Assembly (NCBI GenBank): GCA_002409405.1
Contig: DHNG01000039.1
Span: 98,809 to 112,418 of the forward strand
DNA from: Flavobacteriales bacterium UBA5422
GTDB taxonomy: Bacteria > Bacteroidota > Bacteroidia > Flavobacteriales_D > Crocinitomicaceae
Length of the DNA: 13,610 bases
Reading direction: 5' to 3'
This document shows, one piece after another, positions 6,494 through 11,802 of this stretch (position 1 is the stretch's first letter; every line of letters begins with the position of its first letter). The notes under the pieces were generated by a model. The model saw only the letters and a program-made list of their open reading frames with translations, was not told where the DNA came from and did not search any database. Made by a program: the position numbers and the translations under genes.

Positions 6494-7102
6494 TTAGTAT
6501 ATGTTTCTATTTATTATGTTTTCTCTTCCTCTGTCTGTTATAAATTCCATCACTAATGATTCTTGTTTTTTTGCCTTCGTTATGAATGCTTCTATTTTTT
6601 TTGAGAATGATTTATTACTTGCTTTCGCCATACAATAGAAATTAAAATCTTTTATCATTAAATGGCTGTAATTTTCTAATTTAAAGAATGTCGTTACCTG
6701 TTTTCTATAAATTGAAAACCTTACGGATATTTCTCTTTTCTTTTCATTGTCTCTGTCATATATTTGAGCAACGAATGCAAATAGTCTTTCTTTGTCTTTT
6801 TCAATTTCATCATGTACGATGCTGCAACAAGTATTTAATAATTTTCTTTTTTCTGAATTTGATAAACCTATATCACATACCTTGTATCTATTTGGATTAT
6901 TCTCGTGTATTTTAGGATAGAATTTTATGAATGTTAGTTCTTCATAATAAAATAACTCGATCAAATAGATCATTTTCGGTCTTACTTTTACCTTGTATAT
7001 CTTTCTTTCTTTTAATTCCAGGTCTCCATAAAATGAAAAATCTGTATCTCTATCGGATTTATGATATATCGGATTCCCGTATTGAAAGTAGTCAAATTCC
7101 AT
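6494..7102 (-). CDS. Hypothetical protein of the 3.8-kb block
   Basis: This 202-residue protein is rich in Lys, Phe, Tyr and Ile, and I do not recognise it. It has no signal peptide or membrane helix, and no known catalytic motif can be seen. The C-terminal 60 residues are basic and helical (KASNKSFSKKIEAFITKAKK). Codon use is extremely AT-biased compared with the permease and glycosyltransferase genes to the right, which suggests acquisition. The ATG sits directly behind the T-run of an intrinsic terminator (7114-7133), so expression would depend on read-through from the small gene upstream. The frame is long and clean for such AT-rich DNA, which supports a real gene. Confidence 0.6.
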   Translation of the reverse strand: MEFDYFQYGNPIYHKSDRDTDFSFYGDLELKERKIYKVKVRPKMIYLIELFYYEELTFIKFYPKIHENNPNRYKVCDIGLSNSEKRKLLNTCCSIVHDEIEKDKERLFAFVAQIYDRDNEKKREISVRFSIYRKQVTTFFKLENYSHLMIKDFNFYCMAKASNKSFSKKIEAFITKAKKQESLVMEFITDRGRENIINRNIY

Positions 7103-7105
7103 TAT

Positions 7106-7133
7106 AAAAAAAAAGGACTGTTAAAACAGTCCT
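7106..7133 (-). terminator. Intrinsic terminator between the 47- and 202-residue genes
   Basis: The 9-bp stem AGGACTGTT / AACAGTCCT (7114-7122 with 7125-7133) has a two-base formal loop. On the minus strand a run of nine T follows before the ATG of the next gene. The stem and uracil tract are textbook for rho-independent termination. Confidence 0.8.
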
Positions 7134-7157
7134 AAATATTATTATTACCGTATTTAA

Positions 7158-7301
7158 TTAATATACAGCTTTATAAGCTTTCATTCGAAAACTATCTACC
7201 TCCTCGCGTGTCATAGGTTCTATTCTAATTGAACTTATGACCTTTTTAAACTCTTTAGAGGTGTTTGTTGATGGTTTATTAGAATTGATAGCTTTACTCA
7301 T
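7158..7301 (-). CDS. Small hypothetical protein (47 residues)
   Basis: The frame is open from 7472 (104 codons), but a -7 element (TATATTTG on the minus strand, 7417-7410) lies inside the longer version. Translation must therefore start downstream of it if that promoter is real. The start at 7301 (MSKAINSNKPSTNTSKEFKK) gives 47 residues with a polar, basic first half and a conserved-looking end EPMTREEVDSFRMKAYKAVY. An alternative ATG at 7343 would add 14 residues. The product is unknown; the size and charge would suit a small DNA-binding, antitoxin or anti-repressor protein, but nothing proves this. An intrinsic terminator follows 24 bases after the stop. Confidence 0.5.
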   Translation of the reverse strand: MSKAINSNKPSTNTSKEFKKVISSIRIEPMTREEVDSFRMKAYKAVY

Positions 7302-7409
7302 TTTGTTGTTGCTAACTACACATTTATTTACAAGTATTCCCATGATATAGATATGTAATTTGTTAGATTTATGCATACTAATATAGCCTATTTTGGCGAT
7401 ATCATGAGG

Positions 7410-7417
7410 CAAATATA
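7410..7417 (-). promoter_or_regulatory. Candidate -7 element for the 47-residue gene
   Basis: TATATTTG on the minus strand matches TAnnTTTG exactly, about 100 bases upstream of the preferred start at 7301. No good -33 TTTG is found at the normal spacing. Confidence 0.4.
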
Positions 7418-7506
7418 AACTATTTATGGTAAAATTTGCATACCCAAATGTTAAATATTTGGGAAATTTCAAATGTTTAACGTTTTAACATTGTGGACAA
7501 GTGTTA

Positions 7507-7737
7507 TTATATCTGTCTATTAAGTTTATTCATAAATGTCCCAAAATCATATTTTATCGCTTCACAATATTTGATCGTCCAAAAAACAGTAGGGGATATC
7601 AAACCTCTTTCGTATTTGGAAAAATTCTGTGCATCCATTCCAATTAATGCAGCTACTTCATTTTGGGTTAAATCCTTTTCAATCCTTGAATCACGTATGG
7701 TTTCACCCATTATTTTGTTGAATTTTTCCTTATCCAT
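7507..7737 (-). CDS. Small XRE/Cro-C1-type repressor
   Basis: The 76-residue protein is almost entirely a Cro/C1 helix-turn-helix domain. Helices run IMGETIRDSRIEKDLTQNEVAALIGMDAQNFSKYERGL (residues 9-46), with the classic pattern T-Q-x-E-V-A ... N-F-S-K-Y-E-R-G, then SPTVFWTIKYCEAIKYDFGTFM. There is no added sensor domain. It is divergent from the lipoprotein gene at 7844, and an operator-like palindrome (7771-7786) lies between them, 34 bases upstream of its start. It likely represses both itself and the lipoprotein promoter, as compact phage-type repressors do. Its ATG at 7737 fits the domain start (MDKEKFNKIMGETIRDSR). Confidence 0.88.
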   Translation of the reverse strand: MDKEKFNKIMGETIRDSRIEKDLTQNEVAALIGMDAQNFSKYERGLISPTVFWTIKYCEAIKYDFGTFMNKLNRQI

Positions 7738-7770
7738 GATGGAAAATTCAAAATATTTTACTGCGCCCTT

Positions 7771-7786
7771 GTAATACTATAGTACC
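7771..7786. promoter_or_regulatory. Operator-like palindrome between XRE repressor and lipoprotein gene
   Basis: GTAATACTATAGTACC includes the perfect palindrome TACTATAGTA (7775-7784). It lies between the -33-like CTTG (7768-7771) and the -7 TAAATTTG (7794-7801) of the lipoprotein promoter, the position expected for a repressor site. A further palindrome, GGTAG-AATA-CTACC (7813-7826), sits in the predicted leader. Confidence 0.6.
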
Positions 7787-7793
7787 AGTTTTG

Positions 7794-7801
7794 TAAATTT
7801 G
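7794..7801 (+). promoter_or_regulatory. -7 promoter element of the lipoprotein gene
   Basis: TAAATTTG matches the Bacteroidota -7 consensus TAnnTTTG. CTTG at 7768-7771 is a fair -33 element, 22 bases upstream. Transcription would begin near 7806, giving a leader of about 38 bases. Confidence 0.55.
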
Positions 7802-7843
7802 CTCTGAAAAGGGGTAGAATACTACCATTAAATAAACCAACAA

Positions 7844-8227
7844 ATGATCAAAATGATATCTACTTTAATAATGGCTGCATTCCTTATGCATAGTTGTCAA
7901 AAAGAAACCTTTTACCAAAACCCAGCAGAAACCTATCAAGAAATTGAAAAACACTTCCTATTGACTTTAAAACACAAAACAGGGGATAGCCTGGTAGTTT
8001 CATTAAATGGTGTTCAAACAATCGCTCAATCTTTCGTTGTAAATAGTGGTGATCATTTTATTGTATCATCTCCAACATCCGGAATAGAAGTACACCATTC
8101 AACATATCCATGCATGTCTTATGATCGGGATCAAGTAATTGAATATATAAAAAACTATGTTGATAAAACCGGAAACCATGTAACAGAAATAAAATATGCA
8201 GATGACATGTACAGTCATATGTGGTAA
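7844..8227 (+). CDS. Small putative lipoprotein
   Basis: The 127-residue protein starts with a short signal peptide: basic MIKM, then the hydrophobic stretch STLIMAAFLM. A lipobox-like LMHSC follows, with the cysteine at residue 18. The lipobox is loose (HS instead of AG before Cys), but Bacteroidota accept such variants. The mature part is polar with predicted strands (DSLVVSLNGVQTIAQSFVV, then DHFIVSSP) and no domain I recognise. An in-frame ATG at 7853 would give a signal peptide without the first three residues. It should be anchored on the cell surface or periplasmic face. Its promoter overlaps the putative operator of the divergent XRE repressor, so it is probably a regulated cargo gene, for example in exclusion or surface interaction; that role is a guess. 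Confidence 0.7.
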   Translation: MIKMISTLIMAAFLMHSCQKETFYQNPAETYQEIEKHFLLTLKHKTGDSLVVSLNGVQTIAQSFVVNSGDHFIVSSPTSGIEVHHSTYPCMSYDRDQVIEYIKNYVDKTGNHVTEIKYADDMYSHMW

Positions 8228-8334
8228 TGCCATAAAAGAGTAGGGGAGTATCTATCAAAAAAATGATATCAAACGTGTTTTGTTTTTTTCGGAATGAATT
8301 ATACATTTATCGCATCATTTCTTAATCTTCAATC

Positions 8335-8601
8335 ATGGAGGAAAAAGACATAATACCATATTTGAATATCGCACTGGATTTTATGCATGAAGAAATGCAT
8401 GATTTCCCAAAAGGATTTTTACCGCAACACCTGATACAACATTTTGAAAACATAGGGGATGGGGAACTATCCCTAATCTATGCTAAATCCCTTCTTGATG
8501 TCCTGGTAACTCATAAAGTGGCAGAAGAAAAAGATGGATATTATTCTATAACTAAATCAGGTGTGTTACTTTCTAATATGGGTGGATTCAAAACAGAATG
8601 A
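8335..8601 (+). CDS. Small winged-helix-like hypothetical protein
   Basis: This 88-residue protein starts MEEKDIIPYLNIALDFMHEE. Predicted helices are followed by a hairpin-like end DGYYSITKSGVLLSNMGGF, the pattern of the wing of winged-helix proteins (helix, helix, 'Y.IT..G' strand, glycine turn). It may bind DNA or act as a small adaptor, but I cannot assign a family. It lies 107 bases after the lipoprotein gene on the same strand. Its codon use is like the rest of the block. No promoter of the TAnnTTTG type is seen directly upstream, so it could be read from the lipoprotein promoter. Confidence 0.6.
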   Translation: MEEKDIIPYLNIALDFMHEEMHDFPKGFLPQHLIQHFENIGDGELSLIYAKSLLDVLVTHKVAEEKDGYYSITKSGVLLSNMGGFKTE

Positions 8602-8638
8602 ATTTAAACTCTGATATACATAAACATGTATTTATTCC

Positions 8639-8667
8639 ATAGGTATTTATACGTGTTTAATACCTAT
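8639..8667. repeat. 9-bp inverted repeat after the 88-residue gene
   Basis: ATAGGTATT (8639-8647) and AATACCTAT (8659-8667) form a perfect stem with an 11-base loop, 38 bases past the stop codon at 8601. There is no T-run, so it may be an operator or an mRNA-end hairpin rather than an intrinsic terminator. Confidence 0.45.
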
Positions 8668-8678
8668 TTCAATTCCAT

Positions 8679-8724
8679 GGTATTATAGTATTGGGAAAAT
8701 TTTACCACAATTAGTTTATATTTG
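8679..8724 (+). promoter_or_regulatory. Promoter with operator-like palindrome upstream of the leader region
   Basis: GGTATTATAGTATTGG (8679-8694) agrees with the XRE-site consensus GGTAYTATAGTATT. It is followed by TATATTTG (8717-8724), an exact TAnnTTTG -7 element. A weak -33 (ATTG at 8690-8693) overlaps the palindrome, so a repressor bound there would block it. The transcript would start near 8730 and run into a terminator at 8793-8827. Confidence 0.5.
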
Positions 8725-8792
8725 TCCTATCTAAATTTCAAAAGAAATGTAATTACCAAATTATTTGATTATTAGGTAAAACATTTAAGAAT

Positions 8793-8827
8793 AAAACCCG
8801 GTGAGCCCTAACGAACTGGGTTTTTTT
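8793..8827 (+). terminator. Intrinsic terminator in the leader of the 41-residue gene
   Basis: AAAACCCGG (8793-8801) pairs with CTGGGTTTT (8816-8824), including one G-U pair, around a 14-base loop. Seven T residues (8821-8827) follow. With the promoter at 8717 it would make a leader RNA of about 95 bases, and may act as an attenuator for the gene at 8917. Confidence 0.7.
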
Positions 8828-8829
8828 AT

Positions 8830-8899
8830 GTCCGAAACACGGACGCATGGGTGAAACAGGTCGGAATTTAGGCGATTCCATGACCTATAAAAACACCTG
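8830..8899 (+). ncRNA. Candidate structured leader RNA
   Basis: The 315-base gap 8602-8916 holds no gene. This stretch folds into GTCCG/CGGAC (8830-8834 with 8840-8844) and a stem AGGTCGGAAT (8858-8867) pairing with ATTCC (8875-8879) and GACCT (8882-8886) around a two-base bulge. GGTG (8850-8853) can close with CACC (8894-8897). It lies between a terminator and the start of the small gene at 8917, as expected for a regulatory leader. It matches no riboswitch class I know. Confidence 0.35.
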
Positions 8900-8916
8900 G
8901 TAATATACATTTCCGT

Positions 8917-9042
8917 ATGAAATTTAGACAAAAAGATGGAAAAACTCAAAAACTTGTTTTTTGTAAGTCCATTAAGAAAAACGGTAAACGTATATATCAT
9001 CCAAAAGGGCGTGTATTCGCTTTCTGGGTTGATGTAGCGTAA
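8917..9042 (+). CDS. Very small basic protein (41 residues)
   Basis: ATG at 8917 to TAA at 9042 encodes 41 residues: MKFRQKDGKTQKLVFCKSIK, then KNGKRIYHPKGRVFAFWVDVA. It is strongly basic, with regular strand-like alternation (KLVFCKSI, KRIYHP, VFAFWVDV) and no hydrophobic signal. Too short for ordinary gene finders, it still looks coding. Its composition differs from random AT-rich translation, it ends before a strong hairpin, and it follows a structured leader. Function is unknown; small basic proteins of this type in mobile blocks may bind nucleic acid. Confidence 0.5.
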   Translation: MKFRQKDGKTQKLVFCKSIKKNGKRIYHPKGRVFAFWVDVA

Positions 9043-9051
9043 TTAACCTAA

Positions 9052-9083
9052 GCTACTACGATATTTAGGGGTATTGTAGTAGC
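9052..9083 (+). other. 12-bp hairpin after the 41-residue gene
   Basis: GCTACTACGATA (9052-9063) pairs with TATTGTAGTAGC (9072-9083), with one G-U pair and an 8-base loop, nine bases after the stop at 9042. It has no T-run, so it more likely protects the mRNA end upstream of the true terminator at 9105. Confidence 0.6.
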
Positions 9084-9104
9084 CTCTTATCTCTAATTAA
9101 AACA

Positions 9105-9148
9105 ACAAACCCAGACACTTTAAATATCCGGGTTTGTCGCTATTTTTT
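9105..9148 (+). terminator. Intrinsic terminator of the 41-residue gene unit
   Basis: ACAAACCC (9105-9112) and GGGTTTGT (9130-9137) form a perfect 8-bp stem, extended by two pairs past a mismatch. A T-rich tail with seven consecutive T follows within 12 bases. The minus strand also ends in TTGTTTT, so it may work in both directions. Confidence 0.65.
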
Positions 9149-9301
9149 TGGTTCATGTGGCATTCTAACCTAAACTACAATTTTATACTTATACCATATC
9201 CCCAATTAATCCCGAATGTATACATCCGGAATATACCTAAATTGAATCCCAGTAATCATAACCGTCATCCTTTTGGCTATACCAGGATTAATTGTTCAAT
9301 G

Positions 9302-9333
9302 CAAATATATAAATAAACTGGTATTATATTACC
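9302..9333 (-). promoter_or_regulatory. Minus-strand promoter-like site with palindrome
   Basis: On the minus strand TATATTTG (9309-9302) is an exact -7 element. Just upstream of it, GGTAATATAATACC (9333-9320) resembles the XRE-site consensus, at about 11 of 14 positions. No convincing gene starts downstream on that strand; the transcript would reach the terminator at 9137-9105. The gap 9043-9545 otherwise holds only hairpins and a possible coding remnant (9175-9255). Confidence 0.35.
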
Positions 9334-9353
9334 ATAATTTAAGTTATTTTTGA

Positions 9354-9391
9354 ATAAAAAAATAGCCTAGATCCTCAATATCTAGGCTATT
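9354..9391 (-). terminator. Intrinsic terminator for the methyltransferase transcript
   Basis: AATAGCCTAGAT (9361-9372) and ATCTAGGCTATT (9380-9391) form a perfect 12-bp stem with a 7-base loop. On the minus strand a run of T follows. It lies 155 bases past the minus-strand methyltransferase gene, in the right direction to end its transcript. Confidence 0.7.
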
Positions 9392-9507
9392 GCTGATTAA
9401 CCACGGCTTGAAGTTGGTTTATTGTTTAACTTAAATCAATTACGTATGCACCCTTCATACCCAACAAAACCGCTCACCGGAGTGGTTAAAAAATAGTATT
9501 CTATTTT

Positions 9508-9537
9508 AGCCGGATAAACTTAAGTCCGGCTTTTTTG
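9508..9537 (+). terminator. Plus-strand intrinsic terminator facing the methyltransferase gene
   Basis: AGCCGGA (9508-9514) pairs with TCCGGCT (9525-9531), followed by six T. It would stop plus-strand transcripts from running antisense into the methyltransferase gene. It could also be the 3' end of a small RNA, because three weaker hairpins precede it from 9399. Confidence 0.7.
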
Positions 9538-9545
9538 TGTCATTT

Positions 9546-10184
9546 TTATTTGTCCTTATTCACTATAAAAGATCCCCATTGTTCAGCCATAGCTTTGGCT
9601 ATCCCTGGATATGTTTTACTTCTTAAACTAGCTCTGTTTGGACTAGGAGGGAGCTTCCACATTTTTTGCTCCCTGCCTTCAACAATTTCAGTTGGTATTA
9701 ATTCCGGTAATTTTCGTAACCATAAACACGTAGCCTTTGTTTCGCCATGACCGAATTGCCAAGGCTGTATCGTCTGACTAGGTTTAAATGGAAATCCATA
9801 ATCCATCATTTCCTTATACAATTCAGGAAACCATTTATTTATGTAATCACCTCCATTTAAAATTCCAATGGGATTCTCACAACAATTTGATATTTTCCAT
9901 ACATCAAAGAAAAATCTTATTGATCTTTCCTGATCTCCTTTTTCCCTTTTTTCTTTAAACCATCTAGCACCAGATACAGTTAAATCAGTGCATGGAGGAA
10001 ATGAAATAACAATATCCGGATTTAATATCTTGTGCGCTTCAAATATATCCATCTGATAATGCCATTCAGGATGTCCGCCTGAACATGTAAGAATGTCACA
10101 ACTAAATGCATCAAACCCCAATTTCCTAAATTCAATTGTTACTGCCTGTGATTCCTCACAAGCTACTAAAATCACTTTTCCCAT
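9546..10184 (-). CDS. Phage-type DNA cytosine methyltransferase-like protein
   Basis: This 212-residue protein belongs to the short methylase-like family common in phages and prophages. It starts with a SAM-pocket-like VILVACEESQAVTIEFRKLG (residues 4-23), then SCDILTCSGGHPEWHYQMD (28-46). SFPPCTDLTVSGARWF (61-76) has C65 in the place of the catalytic cysteine of C5-methyltransferases. CCENPIG (101-107) corresponds to the ENV motif. QPWQFGHGETKATCLWL (140-156) and SKTYPGIAKAMAEQWG (189-204) close the domain. The length is normal for this family, so it is not truncated. No restriction enzyme is next to it. In phages such enzymes protect DNA from host restriction. The right copy of the 27-base direct repeat lies 12 bases upstream of its ATG. 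Methylation is expected from motifs but target and activity are unknown. Confidence 0.8.
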   Translation of the reverse strand: MGKVILVACEESQAVTIEFRKLGFDAFSCDILTCSGGHPEWHYQMDIFEAHKILNPDIVISFPPCTDLTVSGARWFKEKREKGDQERSIRFFFDVWKISNCCENPIGILNGGDYINKWFPELYKEMMDYGFPFKPSQTIQPWQFGHGETKATCLWLRKLPELIPTEIVEGREQKMWKLPPSPNRASLRSKTYPGIAKAMAEQWGSFIVNKDK

Positions 10185-10195
10185 AGTATTTTTCG

Positions 10196-10222
10196 TTGTC
10201 CTATAATTAATATTATGTTAAA
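10196..10222. repeat. Right copy of the 27-base direct repeat flanking the 3.8-kb block
   Basis: Starts TTGTCCTATAATTAATATT (19 bases identical to 6355-6373), then AT in place of CC, then GTTAAA. Here the palindromic partner arm is absent: nothing complementary to TTGTCC is seen within 150 bases upstream. The next base (10223, T) makes GTTAAAT, again of the GTTRRRY form. Confidence 0.65.
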
Positions 10223-10293
10223 TAAAAACAGTAACAAAAACCTTCCTTCAAAATACAATCCCCTTGAATCCTCCCCGTTTGAATTGTATTCAC

Positions 10294-10301
10294 TAACTTT
10301 G
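10294..10301 (+). promoter_or_regulatory. -7 promoter element of the permease operon
   Basis: TAACTTTG is an exact TAnnTTTG match, 16 bases before the TTG start at 10318, implying a leader of about ten bases. The nearest TTTG (10278-10281) is too close for a standard -33 element, so recognition would rest on the -7. Confidence 0.5.
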
Positions 10302-10317
10302 GCTGAAAATTGAACTT

Positions 10318-11799
10318 TTGAAACGACTGTCCGTTTTTAGTATTCGTTCCTTTACAGGTCCCTTTCTGGTAACCTTCGCCATTTCTATGTTTATTCTCAT
10401 CATGCAGTTCTTCTGGAAATACATTGATGATTTGATGGGAAAAGGAATTGAAACGATTTACATCCTGGAATTGTTGTTTTATGTTTCGGCGAGTTTAATT
10501 CCTTTGGCGTTGCCCTTGGCCATGCTGTTGTCGTCGATTATGACAATGGGAAATTTAGCAGAAAATAATGAGTTAACAGCCCTGAAAGCAAGCGGTTTAT
10601 CACTGTATCGGATTATGCGCCCGCTGACGGTGATTGTATTGGTGATTTCCCTGGCTACATTTTTATTTGCCAATTACGTGATTCCGGTAGCTAATTATAA
10701 ATGGCACTCCTTGATTTATGACTTCCAGAATACAAAAATTGCATCGATTATTGTCCCGGGAGTGTATACCAAAGAGCTGGAGGGATATGCCATTAAAGCA
10801 AATACAAAAAATGAAGACGGATCGTTTGAGGGAATTACAATTCACGATAAAACAGCTCCAAACGAACTCAAAACCGTAAAAGCAGAAAAAGGAACATTGT
10901 TTAAGTCTGAAAATGGCAAATACCTGTTTTTTAACTTAAAGAACGGAGTAATCATTGAAGAAATGGCAATTCAACCTCCTGTTTATGATGCAAATGGAGT
11001 CAGACAGTTAAATAATACATATAAGCGGGAAACACGGAGATCTACATTCGATCAGGCAACCTATAAAATTGATTTGGTCGGCTTTACAATGAGTCGCGGG
11101 GATGATGAAAGTTTCAAGGATGATTATGAAATGTTGACCGTTTTTCAAATCAGTGCAGCAATTGACTCCGTGAAAAAGAAAGTCAATTCTACACAAGGTG
11201 GCTTTGTGTCTACCATTAAGAACACACATGAATATTTCCAGGGAATTAATTACCGGAAATTGGTAGATTCTCTCCACGTAAAAAGCAATGATACCATTAC
11301 ACGGCATTTAGACATCAATAAAATGACGGGGTCAGAAAAGAATAATTTCATGGCAAATGCGATTCAGAAGATCGACTCTCGTATCGCTACGTTAGATACA
11401 CAGATTGAGTACATGAATGCGGTGACCAGAAACTCGAATAAATATTGGGTCGAATTTTACAGGAAATTCGCCCTCACCTATGCTATTATTGTGCTATTTT
11501 TCGTCGGTGCGCCGTTGGGAGCAATTATTCGAAAAGGAGGATTCGGAGCGCCGGTTGTCATTGCCGCATTGTTGTTTATGCTCTATTTTGTATTGATTAC
11601 GATTGGGGAAAGCCTTGTCGAATCTGAAGCTGTGAGCCCGTTTTGGGGAATGTGGTTCTCCTCAATTGTCCTCACTCCTATTGCATTTATACTCATGTAT
11701 GCAGCTGCAAATGATTCACCACTATTTGAAAAAGAAACCTGGAAAAGTATGTTTGGTTTTTTACGCTTAAAACGAACAAAAAAATACGCTGCTAACTAA
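10318..11799 (+). CDS. LptF/LptG-family permease (LPS export)
   Basis: This 493-residue inner-membrane protein belongs to the YjgP/YjgQ family. LptF and LptG form the permease that, with LptB, extracts LPS from the inner membrane and drives it across the periplasm. Three N-terminal membrane helices are visible (about 13-35, 57-80, 100-122), with the family pattern GPFLVTFAISMFILIMQFFWKY and the coupling-helix-like ENNELTALKASGLSLYRIMRPL after helix 2. A periplasmic beta-rich domain follows (about 123-370), then three C-terminal helices (384-402, 410-431, 442-463). Bacteroidota versions are longer than the 360-residue E. coli proteins. The start is TTG: an in-frame TGA lies six bases upstream, and the next ATG would remove most of helix 1. 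A GT4 gene starts three bases after the stop, so they form one operon. Whether it is LptF or LptG cannot be settled here. Confidence 0.9.
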   Translation: MKRLSVFSIRSFTGPFLVTFAISMFILIMQFFWKYIDDLMGKGIETIYILELLFYVSASLIPLALPLAMLLSSIMTMGNLAENNELTALKASGLSLYRIMRPLTVIVLVISLATFLFANYVIPVANYKWHSLIYDFQNTKIASIIVPGVYTKELEGYAIKANTKNEDGSFEGITIHDKTAPNELKTVKAEKGTLFKSENGKYLFFNLKNGVIIEEMAIQPPVYDANGVRQLNNTYKRETRRSTFDQATYKIDLVGFTMSRGDDESFKDDYEMLTVFQISAAIDSVKKKVNSTQGGFVSTIKNTHEYFQGINYRKLVDSLHVKSNDTITRHLDINKMTGSEKNNFMANAIQKIDSRIATLDTQIEYMNAVTRNSNKYWVEFYRKFALTYAIIVLFFVGAPLGAIIRKGGFGAPVVIAALLFMLYFVLITIGESLVESEAVSPFWGMWFSSIVLTPIAFILMYAAANDSPLFEKETWKSMFGFLRLKRTKKYAAN

Positions 11800-11802
11800 C
11801 AC

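Noticed and set aside
8721..8737. Third partial copy of the flanking repeat (TTTGTCCTAT)
   Set aside because: Only ten bases are identical, it overlaps a promoter -7 element and it lacks the GTTAAA end; chance similarity is likely.
9134..9316. 60-codon plus-strand frame in the gap 9043-9545
   Set aside because: It begins inside the tail of an intrinsic terminator and is Asn/Pro-rich without any recognisable pattern.
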